Shown: piece after piece, positions 42,750-52,351 of the stretch
Layout of the letters: each line of letters opens with the position of its first letter
How positions within the stretch are numbered: position 1 is the stretch's first letter
Assembly: GCA_002733415.1 (NCBI GenBank)
Contig: NVVR01000005.1
Location: 1 to 64,000 of the forward strand
Direction: 5' to 3'
From: Kordia sp.
GTDB taxonomy: Bacteria > Bacteroidota > Bacteroidia > Flavobacteriales > Flavobacteriaceae
DNA: 64,000 nt
The notes under the pieces: generated by a model
Database searches by the model: none
Seen by the model: only the letters and a program-made list of their open reading frames with translations
Told to the model about the DNA's origin: nothing
Position numbers and translations under genes: made by a program

Positions 42750-42868
42750 CTTTTAATTTTTTAATAGTTCTACCCTTATATGCGTGGATAGAAATCAATA
42801 CGCTCTAATATGGATCTGTTTTATAATTTCAAGACTATTCTCTCTAAAAAATATAACTCACTGATGCG

Positions 42869-45800
42869 TTAATTACCATCAACATCATTTTCTTGATCCA
42901 TATTCTCTTTAATTGGATCGACATTAATAGACGAATTCCTTTTTGCTTCTTCAATTTTTATTCTTTGTAATTCTGATTTTGCATCGGTAACAACATCTTC
43001 ATATTTAGTGAAATTTTCGATTACTTTTCCCAAAATATAAGTAGCTTGGAACGAATCTTCTAATTCATAATAGTTTTTAGCCATAAGTACCAATCCTTTT
43101 GCTGCATAATATTTATACCCAGAATAATCCCTTGTCAAGTTTTGAATTTTCACATTAGAGACGGCGTAGTCTTTGTCTTTATGTGTAAAATAAGCATCAT
43201 AATACAATGCCTCAGCCACTAAAGAACCTTTAGCTATTTCTTGTACTTTTCCATACGCTATCCTTGCCTTACTCTCATCTCCTGTTTGTATCGCTGATCT
43301 TGCAATTACTACTTGGGCATCACTTTTTATAGCGTCTTCAATCTTGGGGTTTTGCAATACTTTTTCAGCATACACAACTGCTTCCTGGTAATTACCCAAC
43401 TCATAATTTGATTTCATTAAATTGGTTAACGCAAAAACTTTATTCTGAGGAAAATCAGCTTCATTTTCTAATCTAGTTAAAATCAATTTGGCTTCTTGCC
43501 AGTTTTTAGCTTCTAAATACACTTGCGATAACCGAGCCAACGCTTGTTCAGTAAAAACATTACGTTCCTTTTCAATCACATATGTATAATGAGAAATTGT
43601 AGTCGCCTTTTCGTTATTTTTAAAATATGATTGCCCTAAATAAAAATGTGCTTTAGTTGCATTGATTCCATTAGGAAAACTAGATAAATACCCCGTAAAA
43701 CTTTTAATTGCTTTTTTAACATTATTCGCTAAAAATTGCTTTTCAGCAGCTTCGTAAGTAGTATTATCTAAATCTGCATCGGAAACGGCAACAAAATCTA
43801 AGGTTTTTACCCAAACAACATACTCACCTACTCTATCCAAATCAATATAAATTAAACGAGCTGTTGCAACTGCTTGATTGGCCTCAGAAGAACCCGGATA
43901 ATTAGAAGCTACCTGTTTAAATTTATTTAAGGCTTGCTCATTAGCATCATTATTATAATGCACTAACCCCTGTTTCAATAAGCCTCTTGATACATATGAA
44001 CTTTTTGGATACTCATATAATAATTTATCGAAAGTTTTTAGTGCCTTTGAAGTATCGTTTATTAAAACATATGTATTCCCTAATTCAAACAATGCATCAT
44101 CTGTATATTGTGAGTTTGAATAGTCCGCTAAAAACAGTTTCAAATCAGTTATTTTTTCTGCACTTTTACCTACAAAACCATAGGATATTGCTTTTTGGAA
44201 ATGTGCATAATCAGCATCTACTCCATTTCTCTTTTTAACTTCGTTATACGTTTCCATTGCTTTCCAGTAGTCAGTAGTTACAAAATAACTATCTCCCAAA
44301 CGCAAGTATGAATCTATTAATCTAAGCTCATCATCGGTATTTCCTTCAATAAAACTTAAAAAATATGGTATTGCTTGTTGATACTCTTTTTGTTTAAAAT
44401 ATCCGTATCCTAATTGGTAATTTAAATTCTCTGCTTCCTTGTACTGTGCTATACTATCATTCAAAGCAAACTCTTTATAACCAATTATCGCATCTTGATA
44501 ATTATCCAACAAATAATCACATTCTGCTTTCCAAAACTGAGCTCTAGCAGTAAACTTAGAAGTTCTTGGTTCTTTTAGTGACTTATCAAAATGTACACCT
44601 GCATCACTAAACAGTCCTTCATTAAATAACGCTATTGCTCTATAAAATGCTACTTTTTGATAAGCTGTTTTATAATTTAAACCACTTTTACTCTCTAATA
44701 AGCCTAAGGCTTCTTTATAGTTTTTTGAAGTAATGTATGAATCAATTAATAAATTTTCAATTTCAACATTCTCTGATGAGTTTGGATAAGCACGGATATA
44801 ATTTGATAATACTTCTGGCACGGATTGATACGGGTTTCCTACCTCATAACTCAATTTTGCATAATTCAATGCAGCGTCAGCCTTTATTTTTGGATCAAAA
44901 TCCATTTCTGACGCATTTTTAAATGCGTTTAACGCCTCATTTTTTTTATCAATTTTCAAATAGCATTCTGCTAAATGGTAATATGCATTTTGTGCAACTG
45001 AATTTTCCCCGTCAATAATTTTATTAAATCCCGAAATTGCGGCTTGAAATTCAGTGCGTTTATAATATACATATCCCAATTGATAATGATCCGTATTGGT
45101 CCATTTTCCTTTTCTACCTTTATATTCTTTTAAATATGATAATGCTTTGTCATACTTTTTCAGGTTAAAAAAGCTCTCGCCAATAATCTTATTTAATTGT
45201 GAGCGTTCTTCATCATCCATCGCTAATGGCAAACGTTGACTTGCTAAATCAATAGCTTTATCAAAATTTCCTAATTTAAAATTCATGTCGGCTTGAAAAT
45301 AAGCCATCTTTTCTTGATATTTTTTTTGATCTTGTACTTGATCAAAATATGATGATGCTTCATTATAATCATCACCTTGATATGCTAAAAACCCTAAGTA
45401 ATATTTGGCTTGAGCACCGTACAATTCAGAATCTTCAATTTTATTAAAATACTTTTTCGCCTTCTTTTTTTGATTTGTATGAAATAACGAATATCCTTTT
45501 TTAAAGGAATAATGCTCCATTTCCTTCACACTTAAGTTACCATCGTCAACTCTGTCATACCATTTTAATGCATAAGCATATTTGCTGTTTCTAAAGTAAT
45601 AATCACCCACACCATTGAACGCTGCATTGCGTTTGTTACTGGTTGGGTAATCTTCTACAAAACGTTCCATTAATTCATCGGCATTTCGCTGGTTTAACCT
45701 AACCGCACTATTTGCTATATAATAGGCACAATTCCCTTTTATCTGGGTATCGTCAGTTGTATTTTTTAGTTTCTCAAATAACGTTTGAGAAACTAAAAAT

Positions 45801-45934
45801 TGTTCTGATTTATATAACGATAACGCTTTATCATACGCTACATTATCATGTGTGTATATTTTTGTTTGTTGGGCATTACTATTCCCTATTATAATAAACA
45901 GGAGTAACACCAATATAACATGTTGCTTTTTCAT
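42869..45934 (-). CDS. Large TPR-repeat periplasmic/envelope protein
   Basis: The ATG at 45934 (MKKQHVILVLLLF) is chosen because it gives a clean signal peptide ending SNAQQ; the open frame runs 24 residues further up without a leader. The 1021-residue mature chain is almost entirely tetratricopeptide repeats with typical helix pairs (for example AYYHLAECYLKIDKKNEALNAFK) spaced about 34-37 residues. TPR arrays mediate protein-protein contacts. The gene precedes the barrel-protein gene on the same strand. A role in outer-membrane assembly or motility is possible but unproved. Confidence 0.88.
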   Translation of the reverse strand: MKKQHVILVLLLFIIIGNSNAQQTKIYTHDNVAYDKALSLYKSEQFLVSQTLFEKLKNTTDDTQIKGNCAYYIANSAVRLNQRNADELMERFVEDYPTSNKRNAAFNGVGDYYFRNSKYAYALKWYDRVDDGNLSVKEMEHYSFKKGYSLFHTNQKKKAKKYFNKIEDSELYGAQAKYYLGFLAYQGDDYNEASSYFDQVQDQKKYQEKMAYFQADMNFKLGNFDKAIDLASQRLPLAMDDEERSQLNKIIGESFFNLKKYDKALSYLKEYKGRKGKWTNTDHYQLGYVYYKRTEFQAAISGFNKIIDGENSVAQNAYYHLAECYLKIDKKNEALNAFKNASEMDFDPKIKADAALNYAKLSYEVGNPYQSVPEVLSNYIRAYPNSSENVEIENLLIDSYITSKNYKEALGLLESKSGLNYKTAYQKVAFYRAIALFNEGLFSDAGVHFDKSLKEPRTSKFTARAQFWKAECDYLLDNYQDAIIGYKEFALNDSIAQYKEAENLNYQLGYGYFKQKEYQQAIPYFLSFIEGNTDDELRLIDSYLRLGDSYFVTTDYWKAMETYNEVKKRNGVDADYAHFQKAISYGFVGKSAEKITDLKLFLADYSNSQYTDDALFELGNTYVLINDTSKALKTFDKLLYEYPKSSYVSRGLLKQGLVHYNNDANEQALNKFKQVASNYPGSSEANQAVATARLIYIDLDRVGEYVVWVKTLDFVAVSDADLDNTTYEAAEKQFLANNVKKAIKSFTGYLSSFPNGINATKAHFYLGQSYFKNNEKATTISHYTYVIEKERNVFTEQALARLSQVYLEAKNWQEAKLILTRLENEADFPQNKVFALTNLMKSNYELGNYQEAVVYAEKVLQNPKIEDAIKSDAQVVIARSAIQTGDESKARIAYGKVQEIAKGSLVAEALYYDAYFTHKDKDYAVSNVKIQNLTRDYSGYKYYAAKGLVLMAKNYYELEDSFQATYILGKVIENFTKYEDVVTDAKSELQRIKIEEAKRNSSINVDPIKENMDQENDVDGN

Positions 45935-46062
45935 AAAAATATCTTGAAAATTGTTGCTCAAAAAACGAGTATAAAAATACTGTAAGCTAACATGAATAAC
46001 GAACAAAAATGAAGTTAATTATATGAACTTATTAAACATTTTATGAATTACCTCATCTATTA

Positions 46063-46241
46063 ACCCAAATTATTCACAGTCTGTCTACTACAAAGTGAAA
46101 CTAGCTGCTGCCTAAGGAAATACTCAAAATATTTAGTGCTCAAAAGTGGAAATCCAATTCCTCCGATAAAAATTTCTGCGCTTCCCTTATCTAATTGCTA
46201 TTTTTAACTTTTCATCATGAAAAACCGTGAATAATTTGGGT
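46063..46241. mobile_element. 179-base MITE-like element with 15-base perfect terminal inverted repeats
   Basis: ACCCAAATTATTCAC (46063-46077) is exactly inverted at 46227-46241 (GTGAATAATTTGGGT). The arms stay partly similar further in (AGTCTGTC versus GGTTTTTC). No transposase frame fits inside, and no obvious target-site duplication is seen. It may be a non-autonomous element or an IS remnant between the TPR gene and ftsE. Confidence 0.55.
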
Positions 46242-46303
46242 CACACTCAAATCAAAAAAAACATATATTTTAATTAAGCATCATTTTTATAACTTTTTGT
46301 TCT

Positions 46304-46311
46304 TACTTTTA
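46304..46311 (+). promoter_or_regulatory. Candidate -7 element of ftsE
   Basis: TACTTTTA has one mismatch to TAnnTTTG and lies 18 bases before the ftsE ATG at 46330. Confidence 0.4.
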
Positions 46312-46329
46312 CCTTATAAACTACTTTTT

Positions 46330-47013
46330 ATGTCAACTACCGTTTTAGAATTAAAAAACGCTTCTATTTTTCAGGAAGAAAACCTTGTGCTTTCTAATGT
46401 TAATTTAAAAATTAATAAAGGAGAATTTATTTACTTGATTGGTAAAACTGGATCGGGTAAAAGTAGTTTTATGAAGACTTTATATGCTGATTTACCTTTG
46501 CAAAAAGGAGAAGGATCCATCGTTGGACATGATTTAGTATCATTAAAAGAAAAAGAAATCCCTTTTTTAAGAAGGAAATTAGGTATTGTATTTCAGGACT
46601 TTAAATTATTAAGTGACAGAACCATATTAGATAATTTAGAATTTGTTTTAAAGGCTACTGGTTGGAAAAACAAAGAAGAAATAAAACTTAAGATTGAATC
46701 TGTTTTAACTAAAGTTGGGATGGATACAAAAGGTTTTAAATACCCTCATCAACTTTCTGGTGGAGAACAACAACGAATTGCTATTGCTAGAGCCTTATTA
46801 AACGACCCTGAACTGATTCTTGCCGATGAACCTACAGGTAATCTGGATCCTCAAACAAGTATAGAAGTAATGGGGGTTTTAAGAGACATAAACGCCAATG
46901 GAAACACCATATTAATGGCTACTCATGATTATGCTTTAATTTTAAAGTACCCTTCTAAAACATTAAAGCTTCAGGATAATAAAATATTTGAAGTGGTACA
47001 GAAAAAAAACTAG
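46330..47013 (+). CDS. ftsE: FtsE-like ABC transporter ATP-binding protein
   Basis: The 227-residue ATPase starts at 46330 ([14 protein letters not shown]); the frame extends 11 residues upstream but lacks the family start. Walker [10 protein letters not shown] (near residue 38), the signature [15 protein letters not shown], Walker [14 protein letters not shown], and the MATHDY His are all present. FtsE with FtsX transmits ATP energy to cell-wall hydrolases at division. No ftsX lies next to it, which is usual for Bacteroidetes. LolD-type and FtsE proteins are hard to separate by sequence; FtsE is preferred for length and the Asp-Pro-Gln loop. Confidence 0.82.
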   Translation: MSTTVLELKNASIFQEENLVLSNVNLKINKGEFIYLIGKTGSGKSSFMKTLYADLPLQKGEGSIVGHDLVSLKEKEIPFLRRKLGIVFQDFKLLSDRTILDNLEFVLKATGWKNKEEIKLKIESVLTKVGMDTKGFKYPHQLSGGEQQRIAIARALLNDPELILADEPTGNLDPQTSIEVMGVLRDINANGNTILMATHDYALILKYPSKTLKLQDNKIFEVVQKKN

Positions 47014-47071
47014 CCACAGTGTACATTTAGTATTTGAGGCTTTCCCAAATTTACTATGTTAAAATTTAGGT

Positions 47072-47887
47072 TTACTTTTTATAAATGTGTGGGTTCTTTC
47101 GAATTCCTTTTTTGAAGAACTTTCGTACTCCCATACGAACTTTACTATCTATATTTAAAATAAAATTTCTAAGTTTTTGATTTGGCCGCCCTACAAAAGA
47201 AGTCACATGAAATTCCTTATGACCTGATAATGCTTCTTTTGAAAAATAATAATTCGATATGCATTTTCTTGAGCCATCTACAAGCACTTTATTTACTGAA
47301 TGTAATGATGTGTTATGAGTCGCCATAACTACAAGCCTATTTTGAACGCTTTCAATTTCTATAGCTTTATCATGAATTCCATTAGGCCATAATTCTAAAT
47401 TACCACCGTTTAATTTCTCCCAATTTGGAGTTACATAATATAATAAATTTAATATCCTCCACCTATCTCGTTGATGATCATGAGAATTATCAATATGTGG
47501 GTTTAAAAAACAATCTTTATTCATTAAAGACACCCCTCCAGCATATAATTCCTTATCTGGCTCAATAACTATTTCAAAATCACAAATTTCACTTATCGCC
47601 CCAACTATTCTCTCATCTTGAAAAGCATAAAGTATTTCCTCTAACAAAGAATCATGTGCGTCCATCTGAGCAGAAACATACTTACATTGTTTCAGGCTTT
47701 TCTTTAATACAAGTTCTGATTTGTTTGGAAACACTACATTTGCCGCATCCACCAACTCTTTAGGTAAAATATTATCAATATAAAAGTAGCCAATAGTAGA
47801 CTTTGATAACGAATATTGCTTTTTTAAATCTAATCGTTTTCTATCTAATTGCTTTAAAATTAGGGTTGCTACCTCTTGTCTATTCAT
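47072..47887 (-). CDS. 2-oxoglutarate/Fe(II)-dependent oxygenase
   Basis: The iron-binding triad is visible: His and Asp in NPHIDNSHD, and the distal His in TSLHSVNKV, with an Arg a little later (GSRKCISNYYF) for 2-oxoglutarate. These fit the SM-20/prolyl-hydroxylase-like 2OG-Fe family, and 271 residues is normal. The gene borders the glycosyltransferase cluster on the opposite strand from the first two glycosyltransferases. It might hydroxylate a sugar, lipid or peptide part of the surface polymer; that is inference. Confidence 0.85.
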   Translation of the reverse strand: MNRQEVATLILKQLDRKRLDLKKQYSLSKSTIGYFYIDNILPKELVDAANVVFPNKSELVLKKSLKQCKYVSAQMDAHDSLLEEILYAFQDERIVGAISEICDFEIVIEPDKELYAGGVSLMNKDCFLNPHIDNSHDHQRDRWRILNLLYYVTPNWEKLNGGNLELWPNGIHDKAIEIESVQNRLVVMATHNTSLHSVNKVLVDGSRKCISNYYFSKEALSGHKEFHVTSFVGRPNQKLRNFILNIDSKVRMGVRKFFKKGIRKNPHIYKK

Positions 47888-47992
47888 CTATATTCTTTAA
47901 CTTTACAAAATCAAAAGTACATTATTTATAAAAAGAATGTTACTTTCTATATAATATATTTTTTTTCAGATTATAAGTTCTAAATAAGAAAA

Positions 47993-48895
47993 ATGCTCTC
48001 TATACTAATTCCAATATATAACTATGATGTTGTTTTGTTAATTAAAAAACTACAACAACAAATTACTTCTATAAATAGTAATATTGAGATTATATGTTGT
48101 GATGATTGCTCTTCTGATAAAACTATAAAAAATAAAAATGCTTTTTTCCTTCAATCACACCAAATTACATTGATAAATAACAAGGAGAATATTGGCAGAA
48201 CAAGGTCTAGACAACTATTAGCAAACAAAGCAAATTATGAATGGATACTATTCCTTGATTCGGATGTACTCCCTGCTACTAATAATTTCTTATTAGATTA
48301 TGTAAACTTATTAAATCCTAGGACAGATTGTATATATGGTGGCATTTGTTATCAAAAAAAAAGACCTGAAGTAAAACAGCTTTTAAGATGGCGTTTTGGA
48401 AACGAACGCGAAGATATTCAACTTTCAAAAAGAAACACTTCCCCTTACAAAAGTATCGCCTCTGGAAACTTACTTATAAAGAAAAATCTATTCTTATCAA
48501 TAAATAAAAACCTATCAAATAACTGGTATGGCTATGATAATTTTTTTTCTAGCCAACTAAAGGAGATAGGAAGTACTATTATACATATAAATAATAAAGT
48601 TTTTCATTTAGGATTAGAGGATAATGCTACTTTTTTAAGAAAGAAAGAACTAGCTGCAAATACCATATATCAACTATATTTAAACAATCATTTTTCTAAC
48701 AAGCACGATAATGGATTACTAAATGCTTTTTTAAAGCTTAATAAGTATAGACTTACTTCTCTTTATTGTTTTTTCTACAAATACTCTAAGAAATTTTTAA
48801 AAAAAAATTTAACAGGTAACAATCCTAATTTATTCTTTTTAGACCTTTATCGATTAGGTTATTTTTGTTCGCTAAGCTCTTCAAAAAATGCCTAG
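47993..48895 (+). CDS. Family 2 glycosyltransferase
   Basis: The GT-A fold nucleotide-sugar domain is N-terminal: MLSILIPIYNYDV, then CDDCSSDKT, NKENIGRTRSRQ, and the metal-binding DSD in ILFLDSDVLPA. The C-terminal third is Lys/Leu-rich and ends with aromatic stretches. It would add a sugar to a surface polysaccharide or lipid carrier in the cytosol. The next glycosyltransferase gene overlaps its end by 8 bases, so the two are translated together. The donor and acceptor are unknown. Confidence 0.9.
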   Translation: MLSILIPIYNYDVVLLIKKLQQQITSINSNIEIICCDDCSSDKTIKNKNAFFLQSHQITLINNKENIGRTRSRQLLANKANYEWILFLDSDVLPATNNFLLDYVNLLNPRTDCIYGGICYQKKRPEVKQLLRWRFGNEREDIQLSKRNTSPYKSIASGNLLIKKNLFLSINKNLSNNWYGYDNFFSSQLKEIGSTIIHINNKVFHLGLEDNATFLRKKELAANTIYQLYLNNHFSNKHDNGLLNAFLKLNKYRLTSLYCFFYKYSKKFLKKNLTGNNPNLFFLDLYRLGYFCSLSSSKNA

Positions 48896-49823
48896 ATTTT
48901 CTATAATTATTCCATTATATAACAAGGAATCACATATTATTGGCACCTTAGATAGTGTTTTTAAACAATCTTTTACAGATTATGAAATCATTGTTGTTAA
49001 TGACGGCTCTACTGATAATAGCTTGCAACTAGTTTCTGAATTAAAACATAAAACCTTATTTGTTTTTAATAATAAAAATCAAGGTGTTTCACAGGCAAGA
49101 AACTTTGCTATGCAACAAGCAAGAGGCGAGTATTTTGCTTTTTTAGATGCCGATGACATATGGCTAACCAATCATTTAGAGAAACTAAATAAATTAATAG
49201 TTACCTATCCTAACAGTGGTCTTTACTGTACAAACTATATTTTTAACTATAACAATAAGTTCAAGACTTATACATACTTTCCTACATTACCTAAAGAAAA
49301 AAAATGGAGCGGAATTGTTCCCGACTTTTTTATAGACAGCCTTGTATTTAGAATAGCACTAACCTCAGCTACTGCTATACCAAAAGAAATAATATCAGAA
49401 ATTGGTTTTTTTGACACCAATTTTACTTCTGGTCAAGATACAGATTACTGGATACGGATTGCTTTAAAAAAACCGGTTACATTCACTAAAGAACATACTG
49501 TTATGTATATGGCTGGAGCAGATAATAGAATTTCAGACCTATCAGTAAGAAAAAGAAAATGCATTACATTTGAAAAATTCAAAAAAGAAGAAAAAACGAA
49601 TAAATCGCTTAAAAAATTTAATGACATGTGTCGTTATCGATTAGCTATTAAATATAAAATTACTGGTGATTTAAAAATGTATAAATACTATAAAAAGGAT
49701 ATTAATCTTCAAAACATTAGTTGGGGTAAAAAAATATTTTTCTTAATACCCAATTACATACTCCTCAAATTATGGCAATTTAAACAGTGGCTTAAAATTA
49801 AGAAAATTGATCTTTCTGTTTAA
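48888..49823 (+). CDS. Family 2 glycosyltransferase
   Basis: The 311-residue enzyme has the classic GT2 start PRFSIIIPLYNKESHI, VNDGSTDNS, and the metal-binding DADD in YFAFLDADDIW; a second acidic motif lies near SGQDTDYWIRIAL, the usual catalytic-base region. It overlaps the preceding GT2 by 8 bases at the start and, at its end, the convergent sugar-isomerase gene by 26 bases. It is part of the surface-polysaccharide locus; the linkage formed is not predictable. Confidence 0.92.
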   Translation: MPRFSIIIPLYNKESHIIGTLDSVFKQSFTDYEIIVVNDGSTDNSLQLVSELKHKTLFVFNNKNQGVSQARNFAMQQARGEYFAFLDADDIWLTNHLEKLNKLIVTYPNSGLYCTNYIFNYNNKFKTYTYFPTLPKEKKWSGIVPDFFIDSLVFRIALTSATAIPKEIISEIGFFDTNFTSGQDTDYWIRIALKKPVTFTKEHTVMYMAGADNRISDLSVRKRKCITFEKFKKEEKTNKSLKKFNDMCRYRLAIKYKITGDLKMYKYYKKDINLQNISWGKKIFFLIPNYILLKLWQFKQWLKIKKIDLSV

Positions 49824-50232
49824 TAAAATCAGTGAAATTTCTAATATAATCTTCTTCTAAAAACTCATCAGAAGCAAGCACCAAGCAAACACTTCCTGAA
49901 GAAAAATCATCCAATTCTCTCCAAATCCCTTCTGTTATCAACAAACCTTTATTTGGTTTATTTAACGTAATTGTTCTTTTTTGAACACCATCATTTACTA
50001 TAACATTAAAACTCCCACTTAATGCTATTAGAAATTCTTGCTGATTTATATGGGAATGCCCTCCTCTTTTAGAGTCACATGGCACATCGTATAAATAATA
50101 TACCCGTTTCATCTTAAATGGGATTACCTCTTTTTCAATTACAGATAAATTACCCCTCGGGTCAACTATTTTGGGAATCTCTATTATTTTTACATCATCA
50201 ATTGTATTCATGTCTTTACATGTATTACTCAT
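49798..50232 (-). CDS. fdtA: FdtA/QdtA-type dTDP-4-oxo-6-deoxyglucose 3,4-ketoisomerase (WxcM-like cupin)
   Basis: The single-domain cupin of 144 residues carries the FdtA pattern: IVDPRGNLSVIEKEVIPFKMKRVYYLYDVP split by the sugar-binding loop, then RGGHSHINQQEFLIALSGSF with the active-site His residues, and WRELDDFSSGSVCLVLAS. FdtA moves the keto group to C3 before amination. The aminotransferase that would act next (FdtB-type) is in the same locus, which supports a 3-amino-3,6-dideoxyhexose. The start may be the second ATG at 50211. It overlaps the convergent GT2 by 26 bases. Confidence 0.9.
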   Translation of the reverse strand: MSNTCKDMNTIDDVKIIEIPKIVDPRGNLSVIEKEVIPFKMKRVYYLYDVPCDSKRGGHSHINQQEFLIALSGSFNVIVNDGVQKRTITLNKPNKGLLITEGIWRELDDFSSGSVCLVLASDEFLEEDYIRNFTDFIKQKDQFS

Positions 50233-50241
50233 TTCAATATA

Positions 50242-51330
50242 TTACTTTAAAATATTGAGCCATTCTTTAGAAATTATTTCTATATCTAATTTTGCAATGC
50301 TCTCCTTTGCATTTTTCTTACAGTAGTTATATAACTCCTGATTTAAAACAAATAAATCTATTGCTTCGGTAAGCGCTTTAACATTATTATTCTCTACAAG
50401 CAAACCATTAAATTTATTTCTAATAATTTCATTAGGCCCAGATTTACAATCTACAGAAATTATTGGGGTACCACAAGCAAGCGATTCAATAATAACCATC
50501 GGAAAACCTTCATGTCTACTCGTTAACATTGTAAATTTTGCATTTTTGACTATTGAAAAAGGATTTGAAACAAAAGGTTTGAATAAAATCATTTCTGACA
50601 AACTTAACTTGTTTACCATCTCAACTAACATTTCTTTATCTTTTCCATTACCCATTATCAATAATTTTATTTTACTCTTTGATAATATCGATTTTTGATA
50701 AGCGTCAATCAATAGTTTTATGTTTTTTGCTTTATCCAATAATCTACCATAAAACAAAATATAATTAAAATCAGTATCAACAGTATCAATCTCTTTTAAA
50801 TCAATATCGTCCATTTGTACTGGGTTATATATTGTTTGTACATTTTTAAAACCATATTCATTAATTATTTTTTTTTCTATAGCCTTAGAAACTGTTACAA
50901 TCTTATTTGCTTTTGCAAAAATTCTATTTAAAATAAAGTTATCCCCCGGTATATAAGTCTCCGTTTTATAATTATGAATATTATATATAATTGGTTTATT
51001 ACAGAATGAAAAGTATGAAAAAACAATCTCTGTAAAAACTGATAAACGAGCCCTGTGATCAACGATAATATCTATTTTATTCTTTTTTATAAACCGTCTG
51101 ATTTTTATATGTCTAATTACTTTGGCTTTAATTGAATCTTTCCCATTAAGTTCCAAACCTAAATTAAGTAATTTGCCTGAAAAGGGATAAGTTACACTAT
51201 TTACTATTGTAATAATATATACATTAAAACCTAAGTCTTGAAATATTTTTGATTGCTGAGCCGCAACTCTCTCCGCTCCACCTCCGCCTAAAGAAGAAGT
51301 TATAATACAAATGTTTTTTTTTAATGTCAA
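50242..51330 (-). CDS. Family 4 glycosyltransferase (GT-B fold)
   Basis: The N-terminal Rossmann half starts KKNICIITSSLGGGGAERVAA, and the C-terminal half has the retaining GT4 motif (SRHEGFPMVIIESLACGTPIIS, with the E-x7-E pattern). The upstream open frame reaches 51381 by a TTG, adding an unlikely N-terminus; a TTG at 51330 puts the start two residues before the conserved KKN, and is used here. It would transfer a sugar from a nucleotide donor in the cytosol. It is followed by fdtA on the same strand after 10 bases. Confidence 0.88.
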   Translation of the reverse strand: MTLKKNICIITSSLGGGGAERVAAQQSKIFQDLGFNVYIITIVNSVTYPFSGKLLNLGLELNGKDSIKAKVIRHIKIRRFIKKNKIDIIVDHRARLSVFTEIVFSYFSFCNKPIIYNIHNYKTETYIPGDNFILNRIFAKANKIVTVSKAIEKKIINEYGFKNVQTIYNPVQMDDIDLKEIDTVDTDFNYILFYGRLLDKAKNIKLLIDAYQKSILSKSKIKLLIMGNGKDKEMLVEMVNKLSLSEMILFKPFVSNPFSIVKNAKFTMLTSRHEGFPMVIIESLACGTPIISVDCKSGPNEIIRNKFNGLLVENNNVKALTEAIDLFVLNQELYNYCKKNAKESIAKLDIEIISKEWLNILK

Positions 51331-51448
51331 TTCCTTTCTGTTTGTTCCAAAAATAATAAAACCCTCGCCATTTATAAACAATAATGAATACTAAATAACT
51401 TATAATTTCTATATTCGTGGCATATATTTCTTTATTTTTAAAAAAAAC

Positions 51449-52351
51449 ATGCTAAAACAACCATTGGTTACAATTATATGCTCATGTTATAATCATGAAA
51501 ATTATGTTTTAGACACTCTTAACTCCGTTATTCATCAGGAGTATAAAAACATTCAATTAATTATAGTAGATGATTATAGTAGTGATAACTCTAATAAAGT
51601 TATTACAACTTGGATAATAAATTACCCAGACACTATCTTTATTCAGAACCCGGAAAACTTAGGTATTACCAAATCGTTTAACAACGCATATAAATATGCA
51701 AAAGGTGACTATTTAATTGATTTAGCTGCAGATGACATTCTACTACCCAAATGTATCAAATTACAATTAGAAGTATTTAAAAACAGCAACTATACTAATT
51801 TAGGTTTGGTTTATGGTAATGCAATAGTAACGGATGATTCAGGTAAATTTATCCGATATTATTTCCCTCAAAATGAAGATGGCAGCTTAATAAAACAGCG
51901 CCCTACTGGAAATGTATATGAATACATTATTTCTGATGTATACAGTCTTTGTTCTGTGACCGCTATGATAAAAGCAGAGACATTCGAATATTTAAATGGG
52001 TATGACCCAGATTTACATTTTGAGGATTTAGATTTTTGGATTAGAGCCTCAAGAGAATATGAATTTGATTTCATTAATTTAATTTTGGCAAAAAAAAGAG
52101 AACTCAAAAACTCTTTAGGTGATAGTTTCTTCAAAAAAAACACTTATTATAAAAAATTTAACTATTCAGTATATAATATATTAAACAAAGCATTTGCATT
52201 AAACAGAAATAAACAAGAGCATAAAAGCTTATTGAAAAGAACTTTTATAATGATGAAACGGGCAGCAAGAGCTTTGGATTTTAAACTATTTTTAATATAT
52301 GTATTATTCTATTCCAAAGTATTTTATTATAGCAAAATAGATCCTGATTAA
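51449..52351 (+). CDS. Family 2 glycosyltransferase
   Basis: The GT2 N-terminus reads PLVTIICSCYNHENYVLDTL, with VDDYSSDNS and a metal-site region LIDLAADDILLPKC, in which the D-x-D is ADD. A later LNGYDPDLHFEDLDFWIRAS supplies the ED base motif. The C-terminal end is basic and hydrophobic and may touch the membrane. It is divergent from the GT4 gene and convergent with the acyltransferase, overlapping its end by 4 bases. The sugar transferred is unknown. Confidence 0.9.
   Translation: MLKQPLVTIICSCYNHENYVLDTLNSVIHQEYKNIQLIIVDDYSSDNSNKVITTWIINYPDTIFIQNPENLGITKSFNNAYKYAKGDYLIDLAADDILLPKCIKLQLEVFKNSNYTNLGLVYGNAIVTDDSGKFIRYYFPQNEDGSLIKQRPTGNVYEYIISDVYSLCSVTAMIKAETFEYLNGYDPDLHFEDLDFWIRASREYEFDFINLILAKKRELKNSLGDSFFKKNTYYKKFNYSVYNILNKAFALNRNKQEHKSLLKRTFIMMKRAARALDFKLFLIYVLFYSKVFYYSKIDPD

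Noticed and set aside
43987-44238. Plus-strand open frames inside the TPR gene, and likewise at 44737-44922
   Set aside because: They are rich in His, Leu and Tyr, as expected from the antisense of AT-rich TPR codons, and lack any motif.
46070-46078. TTATTCACA considered as a DnaA box
   Set aside because: It is part of the 15-base terminal inverted repeat, occurs only there and in its mirror copy, and no other boxes cluster nearby.
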